Assembly (NCBI GenBank): GCA_950097015.1
Contig: CATNEN010000039.1
Span: 12,192,001-12,256,000, forward strand
Length of the DNA: 64,000 nt
Reading direction: 5' to 3'
DNA from: Macrostomum hystrix
Lineage: Eukaryota; Platyhelminthes; Macrostomidae
Positions within the stretch are counted from its first letter, which is position 1; the number at the start of each line of letters is the position of its first letter. Shown in pieces: positions 11,376-24,800 of this stretch. Position numbers and translations under genes: made by a program. Under the pieces are notes generated by a model. The model was not told the DNA's origin and did no database searches. It saw only the letters and a list, made by a program, of their open reading frames with translations.

Positions 11376-14300
11376 CTAACAGTCGGCGCGGAGACCGTTG
11401 CAGCTGAGCCCCCTGGTGTCCACTGCGCGGCAGTCGAACTCATTCCGCAGTAGCTCCTCGTCAGTGCAGTCACCGTCCGCGTTGTCCATGATGTCATCAT
11501 CATCTTCGGGCATCGACTGTTCCTTAGGAGACAGAGCTGACTGCTGCTGCTGTTGCTGCTGCGACTCGTCCTCTGTGCGAACTCGCTTGTACTTTGTGCG
11601 TCGATTTTGAAACCAAACTTTCACCTGGAACAATGAGAAGCATGAAGCACGAGCTGTGATACATGCAGGCAATTGTAAAGGTCTCTCCAGAACTGTTGAC
11701 TTTTACAAAAGGCAAAATTTGCGTGTCTGTCAAGAGACAATCAATCAATCAGAAAATCAATCACTAAGATAATATGGTGCTGTGAGTGAGCTTTCTGGGT
11801 GTGGATTCCTAATAAATTAGCACAATGGGATTTTAAGAACAATTTAATTTCCGTGGTCTCGCTGCGGTTTAAGAGAATTCTTACCCCCCCTCCGGTGCTT
11901 TTGTCTCGTGTTGCCCAGGGATTATAGCAATCGAATAAGGCTGACTTCCTTGAGGATCAGTTTTAGGTCGAAAATGAGGAAAAATTGACAGAGGGGAACC
12001 TTGCGACTGCAGAGCGAGCCGACTCCCGAAGAATTGGAAATTGCTGGGATTAATGCTCCATTGTCCGGCCCTTGTCTATGTGGCATAATCCGCTGATTGT
12101 GGCATTGCTGTGCGGTCCGAGGACGAGAGATTTCCTTATAAGTGGCCTGCAGTGCGAAGGCTTGATTCAGCAGAGGACAAAGAAAATAGACAAGAAGGCA
12201 TTGACCGAGACCAGGCCCTGCTAATGTGCCGGATTAAGGGGCCAAATTAATGCATTCTCAAAGGTGCACCCGACGGCCGCCTAAACAGCTCGCAACTGTC
12301 AATTGTTGCATTCCAACAGGAGCCGAGATCCGGGATTTGGGCAACGATTTAAGCTTCTAATAATTAGCCGCCTCCCACTAAAATCACTCAGGCCCTACAA
12401 AAAGGATCAGAGTCAAGCATTCGCCAATATTATGTATCGATTAGCTTTGCTCAAAAAAGCTCAAGAAACCCTTGCTGAGGCACGCGCGATCGCTTTATTA
12501 ATTAGAATTTACCTCTTAGATAGGAAATGAGTGGGGCCGGCAGTTGAAAGTGAAATCCCGCGCCACGCAACTCGGAGCTGGGGAAGTCGCCCGCAAAACG
12601 GCAGTTTAGCACGAGATGCCGCAAGAGCTGTCGGAAAGGGCCCTTCGCGAAGGCAAGGACCTGCCTACTCTCATTTCCTTCTTGCCGTTTGAGTTCACTC
12701 ACTAATCTGAGCTCTGTCTAAAAACTGTTTTCCCCCGTTAAATCCACATTCCGAACCGGCCCCCCATTGCTGAGCGATTTATGAGCTCATATCCTAAAGT
12801 TGTCAGCAGATTCGGTGGCACAACTTCCCGAAAGTGGAAGCCTATATAGATATAGTTTGTGCGGAACGCAATTCTCAAAACCCGGCACACGCGCTTTTTC
12901 TTTATCCCCTCAATTCGCTTACTTTCCTTCCCCTTTTTATGCCGCTTCCTTCCACCTTTCATTTCATTCTCTTCCCCTTATCGGCTCAAATTTTTCTTCG
13001 GTCAGCTCACCCACTTTGCCCCCCCTGCTCCTCTTCCTATTTTCTTTTCGCTTAACGAGCTTTTGACACGAAGGCCAACAGTCTTCGTGCGGCAGCCACC
13101 GCGCTCCCACCGGATGCGAGATTGCGTTCCGCCCGAAGTAGTTATATGCATGTTTGCGTGGACAGATTAATCTATTTGTGCATTTATTATCTCTGAAATA
13201 GCATTAGCCTGTTAGCAATGGGATCTGACAAATGGTCCGACGATTGAGAGAACCCAAAGCATCAGGTGGATTCGCGATTCACCTATTATTCGCGAAACAC
13301 CTTACTCGTAATTATGAAAAAAAACCTCATTGTAACAAGGTTGCTTTGTATAGGGCTATTAAACCAATCGTCATTACAACGAAAAGAAGAATAAATTATG
13401 TTTTGCCGTAGACATAGTTCTTAATGCACGATGAAGCTGTTTCCCTTTAAGCGCTTTGGACTAAGGTAAGACTTTTTTTAAAGATCTTATTTGACCTGCA
13501 CATAAAAGAGAAAATTTCCCTTAAATTTTCTTGTTTCTTGAGTTCCTATAGGCAGAGATAAGTTGTCTCATGATTTCGAGGGCCAAATGTGTGAACCATA
13601 GACAGTTGCAGGCCACATAAATCAAAACTCACTCACCTGAGTCTCGGACAAGTTGAGGCCGGCCGCAAGCTCCTTTCGCTCCTGACCAACAACGTAATGA
13701 TTCTTTTCAAAGGCCTGCTCCAACTGCAACAGTTGTCCAGGCGAGAAGGCGGTGCGAATGCGCTTCGGCTTGCGGTAGCCTTGGAATAGGAACGCCTCCG
13801 GAGCTGCAATAAATGGACAAGGGTTTCAACAGGTGATGAACTCAGGTATCATTTTGAAACGCATTCATATTGTACGGTATATTAACTTTTGGCTAATAAT
13901 CTAATAAAGATTTGCTAGCCAATTTTGCTAGCTAGTAATTTCGGTCTCGATGATTTTCTTAGCTTGACGTTTGCAAAAGTCTAGCATTTATTTATTTCAT
14001 CGTTGATCCATTAAGTGCTGAGCGATCTAACGCGTTTGCCTGTCGCACCAATGTCATCTGAGCTAGATTCTGCGGCGAGGCGTGTACGTGTGTGCTCAGG
14101 AGTCAGCGAAATGAGCAGAATTGCCTCCTCACTGGCCGCGGGTCAAATGTGCCCAGTACCCAGAGCCCTTCTGCAAATATTGTTAGTATTGCCAAACCCT
14201 TCTTCATTTATCCTCTCCCCCATCTCTCCTCTCTGCCATTCTCTCTCCTATCTTCTCACTTCCGTCTTCGCTCTCTGCTCAGTTGCTGGAGGATGTATAA

Positions 14301-15497
14301 TTTGATTCTAAACTGTATCAGCATTTCAAGATTTGCAAGATCCTGGCCGTTAAACTGCAGACAACAAGACATGCGATGCGAGCTACTTAATTTTACCTAT
14401 GCATCAGTATATGAGGTCTCCCGCTGCTGTTTTTAATTGCACAGTTTGAAAACATTGTCTGCATTGTGCTGTGCAATTCACTAACCCGCTCCAGTTGAAA
14501 ATTCACGTGTAATACACAGGCGCCACACTTATTCTGCGGACTAAATTGAATGCAGGGGCGGTTGGGGTAGAATAAGGCAATTAAAAGCATTTGTTCTAAT
14601 GTTCCCCACTTGTTGTTGCTGTGGCCATTGAGTATAGGAGTGAGCTCAAGCTGCTGCGGGGTGTGAGGCGAAAATCGGGGTGCAAATTGCCCCAAGTGCT
14701 TCATGATTTTATCTCTCTCAAGCAACTCCTCTCTCCTCCCCGCAATGACTGTCTCTCACGGCAGTTTACTTAATTGACACACCGCTTGCTGCTAATGATG
14801 CCATTTAGTGCTGAAAGGTAAAATATTTTCTGTTTTATATATCAGGACCGCAATGCATGCTTCGGCGGACTAAATTGTTGACAATACAGACTCAAATTTT
14901 TTTGGATTGAATATTAGACAGTTGTAAATATACGAGAGAAACAGATGGTCTAACGCGGTTGCCTCTCGCACAAAGGTCCATGAGCTCGATTCCGCGGCGA
15001 GGCCACATTCATTTGGGGCGCAGCCGCGGAGAGAAGGCTTGGGGGCTTGTCGTGCAATTTACGCCCTTGAGAGCCAACCCACTCGGCAAGGGAAGTGTAC
15101 ACTGCCTGACGATGAGAATGTCAGGGAAGATGTACACACCTGTGTAAGTGGTGTGCCAGTGTACCGTATCCGTGTGCGTGTGTGCTCAGGAGTCAGCGAA
15201 ATGGGCAGAATTGCCTCCTCGACGGCTAAGGGTCTAGTGTCACCAAATAATAAGCCATTGCCTGCAGCCCTCCTGCAATTATCATTATTGATATTATTAT
15301 CTTAAAAGTTATCTGGATTTTTTTCCCTATTTATTGGATACTAACGTTCTTCTTATTTATCGTCACTATGCGTTTCTGATGGTGGTCTCACCTGGAATTC
15401 GAACTGCCCCCGGATGGCCGAACGACTGTGACTGCTGAAATCTAGCGTGCAGCGCGTGCAGCCACAGTCGATGATCCGGCGACTGCTGCAATAGGCT

Positions 15498-15539
<42 letters not shown>

Positions 15540-15866
15540 AGGTAGCGGCGGGGGCGACTGCTGTGCACCAGGTAGTCGAGGAAAATGGCCCCAGAGTCTT
15601 AGTGGTGTCGGCACTGGGAATCCAGCGGAAGCAGCTGCAGCCGCAGCCGCCGCAGCAGCCACAGCCGCCACATTCGCGCTGGTTACTGCGTACGTGACAC
15701 TTGGCGGTGTCAGTGGCTTCTGTGGTGCGCTCCCGTCGCAATTCTCTGCGTCCTCACTTTTTTCGTCTTCCGAGAGGGCGCGCGCCTGACTGTCTGACGA
15801 ATCTTGCTGATTTGTGCGTCCATTGTCTGACTTTCCGATGAGCTCTGCTATCGTGAAACCAGTCAT
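11376..15866 (-). CDS. EMX: EMX / empty spiracles-class homeobox transcription factor, 3 exons
   Basis: Nuclear DNA-binding regulator; the EMX class patterns anterior head and brain in bilaterians. Exons in transcript order are 15866-15392, 13803-13637 and 11624-11376 (475, 167 and 249 nt), giving 296 residues with all phases matching. The N-terminus has [10 protein letters not shown], an eh1-like Groucho-binding motif matching the EMX FTIESL motif. Acidic, poly-Ala and 14-Gln (pure CAG) tracts follow. The homeodomain is residues 171-230: it begins [20 protein letters not shown], continues [15 protein letters not shown] and ends with helix 3 [13 protein letters not shown] (Gln50, Asn51). The intron falls between homeodomain residues 44 and 45, a common site. 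The PEAF motif just before the domain is also EMX-like. The C-terminal tail is acidic and unusual. Intron 1 holds two SINE copies. Confidence 0.94.
14018..14200 (+). mobile_element. SINE family 1 with internal deletion, EMX intron 1
   Basis: The head (CTAACGCGTTTGCCTGTCGC, GAGCTAGATTCTGCGGCGAG) is joined directly to the late-body block GTGTGTGCTCAGGAGTCAGC, so about 170 bp of the element are missing. Confidence 0.8.
14946..15304 (+). mobile_element. SINE family 1, near full length, EMX intron 1
   Basis: Head TCTAACGCGGTTGCCTCTCG, block GGGGCGCAGCCGCGGAGAGA, middle TGTACACTGCCTGACGATGA, and the end GCAGCCCTCCTGCAATTATC followed by an ATT-rich tail. Confidence 0.88.
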
Positions 15867-17396
15867 TTCAGCCTCGAATTCGATTCAGTTCGACAGGAAT
15901 AAATCACTTCGTTTTCTGGGACTACACCAGTTCCTGCCTGATGGTGCACTGACAATCCACCCTTTGATAAGCGGCCTAGGTATTCTCAATTATTTGAGCT
16001 GCCCAAATGGTCTAGGCAGGCCCGCCTCTAGCTCAGCTCTCATTGGCTGTCAGCTAGCGGACCCCACCGCCCCCCGTCCGTCGCCATCCAAGCCCGAGTC
16101 AGTGGGCCGCCCTCTAAATTGGCTTTCTCTCGTCAGCCCAATCAATGCTAAATTCTCCAATTCAAGCATTATATCTGCTAGTATCCAGTTAACTGATCTT
16201 TAAAAGAGAACAGTCACTTTTTATGTGAGAAAACTATTGTGACACTTTTTAATCGATTGAAAAAAACACAATGGGATAGCAGTCTTGTGAGATGAGAATG
16301 AGAATCTTTGGATGATGATTCAAAGAAAAGACACTCTCGTAGCTTATTCATTTATTTATGCTAAACATATTCGACTTTTTGTTTGAATGTGACAGTCTAA
16401 AATAAAATATATTTTAAAATTCAATCATCGCTCCAGGAACATTTGCAACGAGCGACTCTACTGAAAGTAGTTTGACTCGCGAAACCAAGAAAATTGCATT
16501 TCTAACACTTTCTTTATACACAGCTCACTAGCTAAAAATGTAAGCACATGAGCTTAAAAAAGCAGCAGTTACTCAAATCTTAGTGTTACTCAGCTTTGAG
16601 TCGCTTTTGCTGACTGCAAGACTCGGAGTGGACCCCTATATTGTCTGTATTTTGTAGACAGCAACCTGCAAAGTAACTCTGACAAAATTCTTACGCTTTG
16701 TCGAGACCCTTTTTTAGTTCTCGGGATCCTCTCTCCAAAGATCACAAGATTTTATACCCATTGCATCTTTCGTCTAATCATTGCGTCAAGATTATTGCGT
16801 ACACTTTTATGCATCTTTTCATTGCGTACAGCTCATAATTACGACCAATAGACGAATAGAACATGGACCATAGATCCTCAAAAATAGACCATAGACGAAG
16901 TTTCTGTTTGGTATAAACACAAGAGATATATGTGCTGAAGAGAATGATTGCGAGACTCGTTTAGGCCATAGAATAAGGTGCGTCTTGGCCTTGAATAAAA
17001 TAAGATCAACTGCCACTCGTGGCGACACAATCTACGATTGAGACATAGCTTTACTCAAGGAAGCCAATAATAGCATTAAGAGCAGTTTTTAATACCATTA
17101 TCAGATTTCTACACGTCTGCGTGAAAATTGTCCCAGAACATGTAAACAGACATTCTGGCTGCCTAGTTTAGCCTGGAATACTCCAGAGTTTTATTTGAAA
17201 CCGGACTGAGCCGCTCTGCTACAATTTATTGCGGAAAAAGCATAAATGTAGAATAAACTGACTGGATTATATTTTTTAGCACCAAACAAAACCACCGGAA
17301 AACTAAGAAGGCTGCCGTTTTTTAGGAAAGGTAAGGCCACGTCACAAACAAATCTGCACCGGCAGAGCTGTGCAATACTATCTGAAGCTAGCAGCA
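15867..17396. promoter_or_regulatory. Shared divergent intergenic region of EMX (-) and P4HA (+)
   Basis: About 1.5 kb separates two start codons pointing away from each other, so the upstream regions of both genes lie here. An ATTGG (inverted CCAAT) occurs near 16044, oriented for the EMX direction. No TATA box is clear. No third gene is visible. Confidence 0.4.
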
Positions 17397-19976
17397 ATGC
17401 AATCAAGACTCATTCCGCTGCTGCTTCTCTCTGAGCTTTTTCTTCTCACATCAGCAGAGCGGCACCTATTCACATCGACTGCGCATATTGTGCAGCTGAC
17501 TTCGGCTAAGGAACAGCTAGCCGATGCCCTTCAGAGGGTTGCTGACAATGAGACACTCAGGTTGCAACGCGTTCGACAGTTCGTTGGCAGCCTACGGAAC
17601 TCGACTACCAGAGACGGTGAAGAAGCAGAGCGTGCAGTTGACATGGAGAGAGGCATGCACCCGGTTGAGGCCTTCCTCATGATTCGGAGGATGGGAGAGG
17701 AGTGGAAGCGACTGCTTGGCGACTGTGGCAACGCTGCCGATTCGGTCCTGAAGTCTGTGACCATCGGACTGCCAACTACCAACGACTACGATGGCGCGGC
17801 TGACGCTCTGTTGCGCCTACAAGACGTGTACGACATCTCGGCTGACTCCATCGCCAGAGGCAAACTGGCTGTTGGTTCCATCGGAACTGCGGCATCGAAG
17901 GAACCCTTGCTTCTATCAGGTATGCTCCACGTTCGCCTGCTTAATAGCAATAATAATAATAATAATTACAGGAGGCCTGCGGGCAATGGCACATCATTTG
18001 GTGACACTAGACCCGCAGCCAGCGAGTAGGCAATTCTGCCCATCCCGCTGACTCCTGAGCACACACGCACACAGATACTGTACGCAGGCACACGCTCACG
18101 CATGTGTGTAAATCTGCCCTGACTTTCTCATCGTCAGGCAGTGTACACTGTGGATTGGAGGTTGGCCCTCAAGGGCGTCAATTGCACGACAAGCCCCAAA
18201 CCTTTTCTCGGCGGCTGCGCCCGAAATGAATATGGTTTCGCGTCGGAATTGAGGTCAGGGACATTAGCATCTGCCACTGATTCCCTGCATGTTCGCCTGA
18301 TTTCTTGAACCATTTTTTAGCGTCTTACTTATCCTTTTGGTTTAAGATGGTCTATATAATTGATATTAAACTAGCAATTGCGACGATATTGCAGTCTGCT
18401 AATAAGATTTATCAACATCCACCATTTTAGTTGACGACTGCCTCCATCTGGCGTCTAGGGCGTTCAACCAGAGCCTCGGGCTGCTCGGAATGCAGTGGAT
18501 CCGCCTGCTGACTTCCGACGCCTTCCACCCAGACACACTGATTGAGCGTGTGTCCAGCGCATTGGAAATCTTGCAGAAATACGTCATTTTGGTGAGAGAA
18601 TGTTCACTGACATGCATTATAGGACACATATTTGCATAGCTTCAAGGACTACTAGGATTTGGAGTATTACTTAGAAAGTTAGAAACTTAGAAACTACGTT
18701 TCTTAGAAAATGTTTAGGAGGCTGGTTTTTGCCGAAAAAAACACTACGGAGATCGGACATTTCCTAATTTTCTTTTCCAATAAAATCAGATCCAAATCTC
18801 TTCTGTTGATATTACAGTCCTAGACTGTAACATATCTAATATCTAACAAAACTTACAACGCTTTATTCCTGAAGAATTATTTACATGCTATTTTATTTAC
18901 TAGGCCTATCTATCTATTATACTAAAAACGTTAGCGGAGTTGAAGCGTACAGCAACAAAATAATAATAATCAGAGCATCAGGCAAAAGGGTTATTTGACA
19001 ATAGTTATAATAAATGAACTTTATCGCTGATCAGAGACTGAGGAATAAAGTTTGTTTCCGAGTGGTTTTGTTCTTAAGTATTTTAAAACAGTCGTTTCCC
19101 CTCCTACACTTATAGTGGTCCTTGCTAAACTGACCATTGCCATTTCAGAAATCGGAAAGTCGCATCGGGAGCTTATTGGAAAACTACTGGAATGCCGCGA
19201 ATCGAAATCAAACGGATTTCGTAAACAAACTTCACCTCGTAGACAAGCAAGAAAGTAGAGCTGTGGACATTGACAACTACAGAAAATTATGCAAAGATGG
19301 CAGCTTCTCAAGAGAAAATGTGTCTTCTCAGAACCTTGTGTGTCGCCTCTCCGTACCACATCCATTCTTCACTCTGGCTCCCGTGAAGGAGGTGGTGCTG
19401 AGCGATGATCCCAGGGTGCTGGTCTTTCACGACGTGCTGACAGACTCGGCGAGCGATCGGCTGATCGAGATCTCGCGTCCCAAGCTTCAAAGGAGCCGGA
19501 CAGCGATGGGGTATTCGAATATTCGAATCGCCATGACCGCTTTCATGACTGACAAAGAAGATTGGTCGGTCGAACGGGTGAGCCGTCGACTGGGCGCAGT
19601 GACGGGATTAAGCATCGCTTACGCCGAGTCGCTACAGATGGGAAACTATGGCATCGGAGGCCAGTACGAGCCTCATATGGACAGCTTAGGTTCAGGTCTT
19701 AAGGGCGGCATCAATCGCGTCGCCACGGCTCTCGTTTACCTGAACGACGTGAAGCAGGGAGGTGGCACCGTGTTTCCGCGACTCGGACTGCGAGTTCTGC
19801 CTGTGAAGAATAGTGTTCTTTTCTGGTACAACCTCAGAAGGAGCGCGTCAGAAATAAAAAGCACAATTCACGCAGCTTGTCCAGTTTTGGAGGGCTCGAA
19901 GTGGGTGGCGAACAAGTGGATTCGCTACAGTGGCCAGATGCACCACCGACCATGCGGACTAGAGCAGTCCATTTAA
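17397..19976 (+). CDS. P4HA: Prolyl 4-hydroxylase alpha subunit (collagen-type), 3 exons
   Basis: ER-lumen 2-oxoglutarate/Fe(II) dioxygenase that hydroxylates X-Pro-Gly prolines of collagen, normally as a tetramer with protein disulfide isomerase. Exons are 17397-17919, 18431-18591 and 19149-19976, giving 503 residues in frame. The ATG at 17397 is preferred because it gives a clean signal peptide (MQSRLIPLLLLSELFLLTSA); the GTG extension upstream is rejected. The N-terminal domain matches P4HA (HPVEAFLMIRRM, then ALLRLQDVYDISADSIARG) and the peptide-binding TPR region starts at VDDCLHLASRAFNQS. In the catalytic domain, YGIGGQYEPHMD supplies iron ligands His404 and Asp406, the distal His469 is in HAACPVLEGSKW, and the 2-oxoglutarate-binding Lys is 479. 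All catalytic residues are intact. The linker after exon 2 is shorter than in vertebrates. A non-canonical ATTAAA at 20186 may be the poly(A) signal. Confidence 0.93.
17945..18263 (-). mobile_element. SINE family 1, head-truncated, P4HA intron 1
   Basis: Reverse-complement copy with the AAT-rich tail at the left (AATAATAATAATAATAATT), then GGAGGCCTGCGGGCAATGGC. The head decays after GAAATGAATATGG. It begins only about 25 bp after the exon 1 donor. Confidence 0.85.
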
Positions 19977-20766
19977 CCATTCAATTTCTACGTTACTATA
20001 GTTTAGAATCTTTGTGTGATTTCGAGATTTCTGTTGCCGATTTTTGTCGCGTAATGTAGCAGTTATTGGTAATTTATTCTCCTAATTGGGTGTTGGAATC
20101 TGATTAATTTCTAAGTATGAAGCGTTTCAAGTTCTTTTTAAACGCATATGTTTGTCTTTGGTGTCATTGGAATTATAAGAAAATAATTAAAATACAAATT
20201 GTCGATGAATGGAAAAGAAATATAAGCCGCTGATGTGCTTTTATACTTTCAAGCAAACAAAAATCAAGGCAATTAAAACAAAGTCAAGGATAAAAAACAA
20301 GTTTCATAATTTAGTGCTACTGGCTTCACTTAAGCATACAGCTTTAGTTTTCTAATGGCAGTTTTAAAGAAGTCTGTATTTAGTGACGAATTAAAAAAAG
20401 TTGACATAAAAAACAGAAATTAAAACAAACTCTTGAGCACAATGTTTCACAGAGTTCGGTTAAGGCCTTTGAGATATTTTTTTTCAGAGAAATGATGTTT
20501 TTCCAGATGCTCTACTTTCATATCGCAATCAATGGCCACAATGATTGCGCAGAAAACTGAAACAGATAAACAAAAATGTATTTTGCGTTTTAGATGCCTT
20601 TTTACGGCAAAAAAATTGGATGCTGTGACAACAATTCACTTCGCTTAAGCCACCGGAATCAGTGGATTAGAAACAGGTTTCTTCACTTGAAAGGTTTGGT
20701 TTGCGCAGTATTAGCGTATTTTGCACCGCAAGGTGATCCTAGACTGAAACTGTGCTCAAATTTCTT
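19977..20766. other. P4HA 3' UTR and spacer; nothing else seen
   Basis: AT-rich, no coding potential. It lies between the convergent P4HA gene and the unrecognised minus-strand ORF. Confidence 0.4.
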
Positions 20767-21819
20767 TCATAGAGCCTTGCTTTTCTCCCCACCCAGACCC
20801 ACCCGAAAGTCCGAATCGTAAGACATTGTAATGGACTTTTGCCACTTCTCCGTGGAAGTATTGGGCCTAGTGAAGACAATCTGATCCATCCGTAGCCGAC
20901 AATCCTTTACCTTTGGCCCGAGGTCTAATCGTTTCTTCGCTGTCAACCCTTTGAGCATGACAACTCGATGACAACCATTGCTGTGGGATGCTTCAACTGT
21001 TACTGAGACATCGCGAGCCAAGCGATCCGGAAAATCAACCCGAGAGCAGATTTCCACCGAGTGACCGCCCCGCATCTCGTACCGCTGCTTTTGTTTCGAG
21101 TTGTTCTTGGTGTAGTTAATGGCTCTCTCAATTTCGTGGAGGCTTCGACCGGAGGTTACTGTTTTACCTTGATTTCCGCCGTCGATTTTCGATACGACAT
21201 TGTGGTTGTTGGCCTGCACGTCTATCGTGGAGGGAATATTATTAGACTCGTTTTGCTTGTCTAATCTAATTCTGCAGATCGTCCTGTTTTTAGGAAAAGC
21301 TTGTACTGGAGCACGCGGCAGCGTTGCTGTTGTGTCTACTGACCTTGATAGAGACCCTGCTGTGCAGTTATTCCGGTCTGTAACGACTGGCACAGTCCTT
21401 TTGACTGCATCGGAGCTTGAGATACAGGAAGGCTCCGGATCGTCAGATATGTAATCGCAAGTCGATAGAAATTTTGAATTTTCTGCACTGTTGTTCACAA
21501 GTTGCGCATGCTCTTTCTGTAGTAGGAGATCCTCTTCCACCCAGTTGAAGTATGAGTCCCATTGCTGCATTGCTGAACCATGGCTGTTTAAGTCCACTGG
21601 TGATGTCTGTTTATCTCTGATGTCCGCAATGTTTCCGTTTCGATTTCTGCCGATAATACTGGATTTGCCAGTAAGTACTTTGGCATCGCTTTCAGTGATG
21701 TTTTTTACTTCTCCTGGGCCGATCTTGCAGATTTTAGATGTACTAGTAAAATGTCCATAAGCTGGAACTGAATTTTTACTTTGCATTTCGACGCGTCCTT
21801 TATTCCAGTTGGGCTGCAT
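20767..21819 (-). CDS. Unrecognised single-exon ORF, 350 residues
   Basis: I do not recognise this protein. The ATG at 21819 starts a 350-codon frame ending in TGA at 20767; the frame is open further upstream without an ATG, so more exons are possible. A short CTGTCAG precedes the ATG and could be a cis- or trans-splice acceptor. The protein is hydrophilic, rich in Ser, Asn, Lys and Asp, with no signal peptide, membrane segment or low-complexity repeat. Notable stretches are an aromatic-acidic patch (WDSYFNWVEEDLLLQKEH) and a basic C-terminal part (GLTAKKRLDLGPKVKDCRLR) ending in GLGGEKSKAL. Its length on one strand in AT-rich DNA argues that it is real. It is convergent with P4HA. Confidence 0.6.
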   Translation of the reverse strand: MQPNWNKGRVEMQSKNSVPAYGHFTSTSKICKIGPGEVKNITESDAKVLTGKSSIIGRNRNGNIADIRDKQTSPVDLNSHGSAMQQWDSYFNWVEEDLLLQKEHAQLVNNSAENSKFLSTCDYISDDPEPSCISSSDAVKRTVPVVTDRNNCTAGSLSRSVDTTATLPRAPVQAFPKNRTICRIRLDKQNESNNIPSTIDVQANNHNVVSKIDGGNQGKTVTSGRSLHEIERAINYTKNNSKQKQRYEMRGGHSVEICSRVDFPDRLARDVSVTVEASHSNGCHRVVMLKGLTAKKRLDLGPKVKDCRLRMDQIVFTRPNTSTEKWQKSITMSYDSDFRVGLGGEKSKAL

Positions 21820-24800
21820 CTGACAGATTTGTAACAACTCGGCGATGCAGAATTGTGTCGATAGCAAGAAGACTTAGTGTGGTTAAGTCAGTAAATAAAT
21901 TGATTGGCTCAGTTGTTTTGTAACACGAGGCATTAATGCAATACCCTGCTAGGTTTTCTTTCAAGAGCTGTGGCTTAAAAATACTATTTTTATTTATTAC
22001 TTGGCTCGGTTTGAAAGCTGCAGATGTACCACCCAACACACTTACTCAATACCATAAACTAATTGTGCCTTAATAGTCCAATTGCATTATGCCAATTAAC
22101 CGACAGTAACAATTATTTTGTAGTTTTTCATATGCACATAATTAACAAGCATTTATTTATGCGTGCGTAATCCTTAAGCTGACAGAATAAAAACTAAAAA
22201 TAAATTTATATGCATGAATAACAGCTACTATAGTAGTAATACAGAAAGATTCCCGGTCGAACTGGAGTGAGCTTTTCGCATCAATTAATCGTTTGATTTT
22301 TCAAGTATATGTATGATGCATATAAGCGTTATTACAAGAGTACATGCAATATATAGAGATGTAAATTATGATGCATTATAAAGAACGAGTGGAATTTTGA
22401 ATCGGATCCATGCAACTTAACCGCTGATCGATATACACAGTATCTGTTTTTCAAAGAGATCCCACGTGAATCAATTACCTGCAAATGTAAAAATGCGCCT
22501 ATAAGCGAGGTCGGAAAAGACCTTTAAGCATACTTATATAGATACGCCAACGAAATCGCCAACTACATGGTCTCCTCAAGCATAGAGAGCGCAAATTATA
22601 AGCGTATAAGCATGAATCAGCGAACCATTCGCTGTACGGTTTAAATGCGAGTATTCATCAACAGACAAGGAGTAACCGTCTGCGTGATGTTTCCTTTAGG
22701 CCTATCTATTTTTTCCTGATGATCTATAGTTGAATCAGAGCCGGCAACGAAGCTTCGGCGCGCTGTCAGCAGTAATTGTCTTCTTGGGCGGTCTCATAGT
22801 ACAGCTATAGCTAGCCGCCTGGGCTGTTCGATTGTTCAGTGAGTACAGTTCTGCATTACGATGCCGGACCTGTGGTCCGTTGGTCGAGATCGTCTTGTTA
22901 GATAGTGCCAATGCCGAGGCAGATGTAATGACGCAGTTTTAAGCAAAGTGTTGCGGTTACAGAGCGGATTTGTTTTTTTAGCGACATAACAGCTAGCCTA
23001 CATGCAAGAAACTTGCATAAAAAATCGCAAGTAATTTAATCGCAAAGAACAAGGCAAGTAGAAATGACCAAAAGAAAACATTTATTGAATTTTAGAAGGC
23101 CACAGTTGATCGATCGCATTTAATAATGCTAAAAAGTATAATGATATCGCTTCAGATAAGTTTTTTGCATTGGTGTGCCTCACGTATTTTTACTAAAACA
23201 AAGAAAACGTAAAAAATCATTTCTAATCAAGAGAAAAGATTTTATTTTTGCTCCACTACGTATAAATAACACATGTAAGTAATATATATATGTTTTAGAA
23301 ACTTTACTATAACACGGTTTTTTAGTAAAAAAATTCAAATTATGCTGCTTAATAACAATGAATTTAAGTTGGTCGACTTAGTCCAGTGTAATTGCAACTT
23401 CTTCTATATATCAATAGCTTATTGCTATGTATTGTGTTTCTAGAAAAATAAAATCGAAGGCCTAAATTATATATATTTATATATTTATCAAAACTAAATC
23501 TAAAAAACAGACCCTATATTAACTTAAGACTATGAAGTATAAGACAGAATAGCACTAGCCACTATTTGCAGCAATCTACCTGATACTAATTCAGACTACA
23601 AACTGTTATTATTTACAAACTAAATAGCTATTTGCATTATTCTAACTAAATTTCACATATGAGCACTAAGTAAATATTTATTCATATTGCCTTCTTCTGA
23701 ATTTTGTTTTAGTGTATATTTTAGATACCATTATACTTTTGAGAATTTTCTTCTTTTAGATATAATGTTAACTTCTAAAGTATTACATAGATATATTATT
23801 TTCTAAGTTATAAGTAGCAGATTTCATTTTTTTATCTCTGGCCTGCTATATTGCTAGTGAGAATTTTTGAACACCATTGTTAAGTCAAGTTATCTGCTAA
23901 CAAATTGACTGTAACCTACTTTCTTATCTGTCTTTGAATAATCTCCAGAGTGATAGAAATGACAGGCAACGAGGCATTGGCTTAGCAAAGACTGCCATTA
24001 GTTTCTAAGATATTAAATAGTTTAATAAATCTTACAAAAACAATACATTAACTGTTTCCAATTCTTTATTTTTGTATATAGGCTGTTGTATACGAAATTA
24101 CTTTAGTTCAATCAACTGTTTAATGGGTACCATCATTAGCTGAGGTAATTGAGGGTCCATGGACTGAACAGCCATTTGCAGCCTTTAGACAGTGAATCTG
24201 GCTAAATAGTGCCAAGTATAATCAGTATCTAGTATTAGCTACACAAAGTTTACATCTGTTTAATTAATTGAAAGCTTTGATTCTTACTTATATGTGACAG
24301 GAGAAATATGAAACATTCTTGTGTTATGGCAGTATATTTAATGGATATATACTCATAGTTTTTTAAATGTTGCATTAAGCCACAATTGTTCTAAATTTTT
24401 TGTAAAGTGATGAAATAAGTACATGACCTTGTTGTGTACTCAGCATATTTTGTCTTTTAAAGTTTTTGATTGACTTGTAACCATCATGTAGTATACATTT
24501 TTTTCATTACTATTTAATACATGGCACTTAAAATGTTTTCATGGTGACATTTTGTCATTTTCTAAAAAAGTACTAGTGTCAAACTTGTCTGCAGTATGAA
24601 ATCTGAAAAGTTTTTTTATGGAGATAATGCTTAAAAGCAAAACTGCTGCCTAAAATTGTAGCCTCGTTTGTTTATTGATGAAAATAATCAAAACATATTT
24701 ATGACATTTTCGTTTTTAGAGAATCTTAAATAGCATATAAATCATTGCACTACGAGTATAAATTGCAGGCGAGTGCAAGTTGGTTTCAAATAATTTTATT

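Noticed and set aside
12303-13170. Overlapping ORFs of 66-103 codons in EMX intron 2
   Set aside because: Low-complexity, mutually overlapping frames without splice sites or family resemblance.
14959-15305. ORFs with the recurring string [17 protein letters not shown]
   Set aside because: The same peptide appears wherever SINE family 1 inserts; it is read from the SINE body.
17370-17396. Start of P4HA at 17370
   Set aside because: That codon is GTG, and the ATG at 17397 begins a proper signal peptide.
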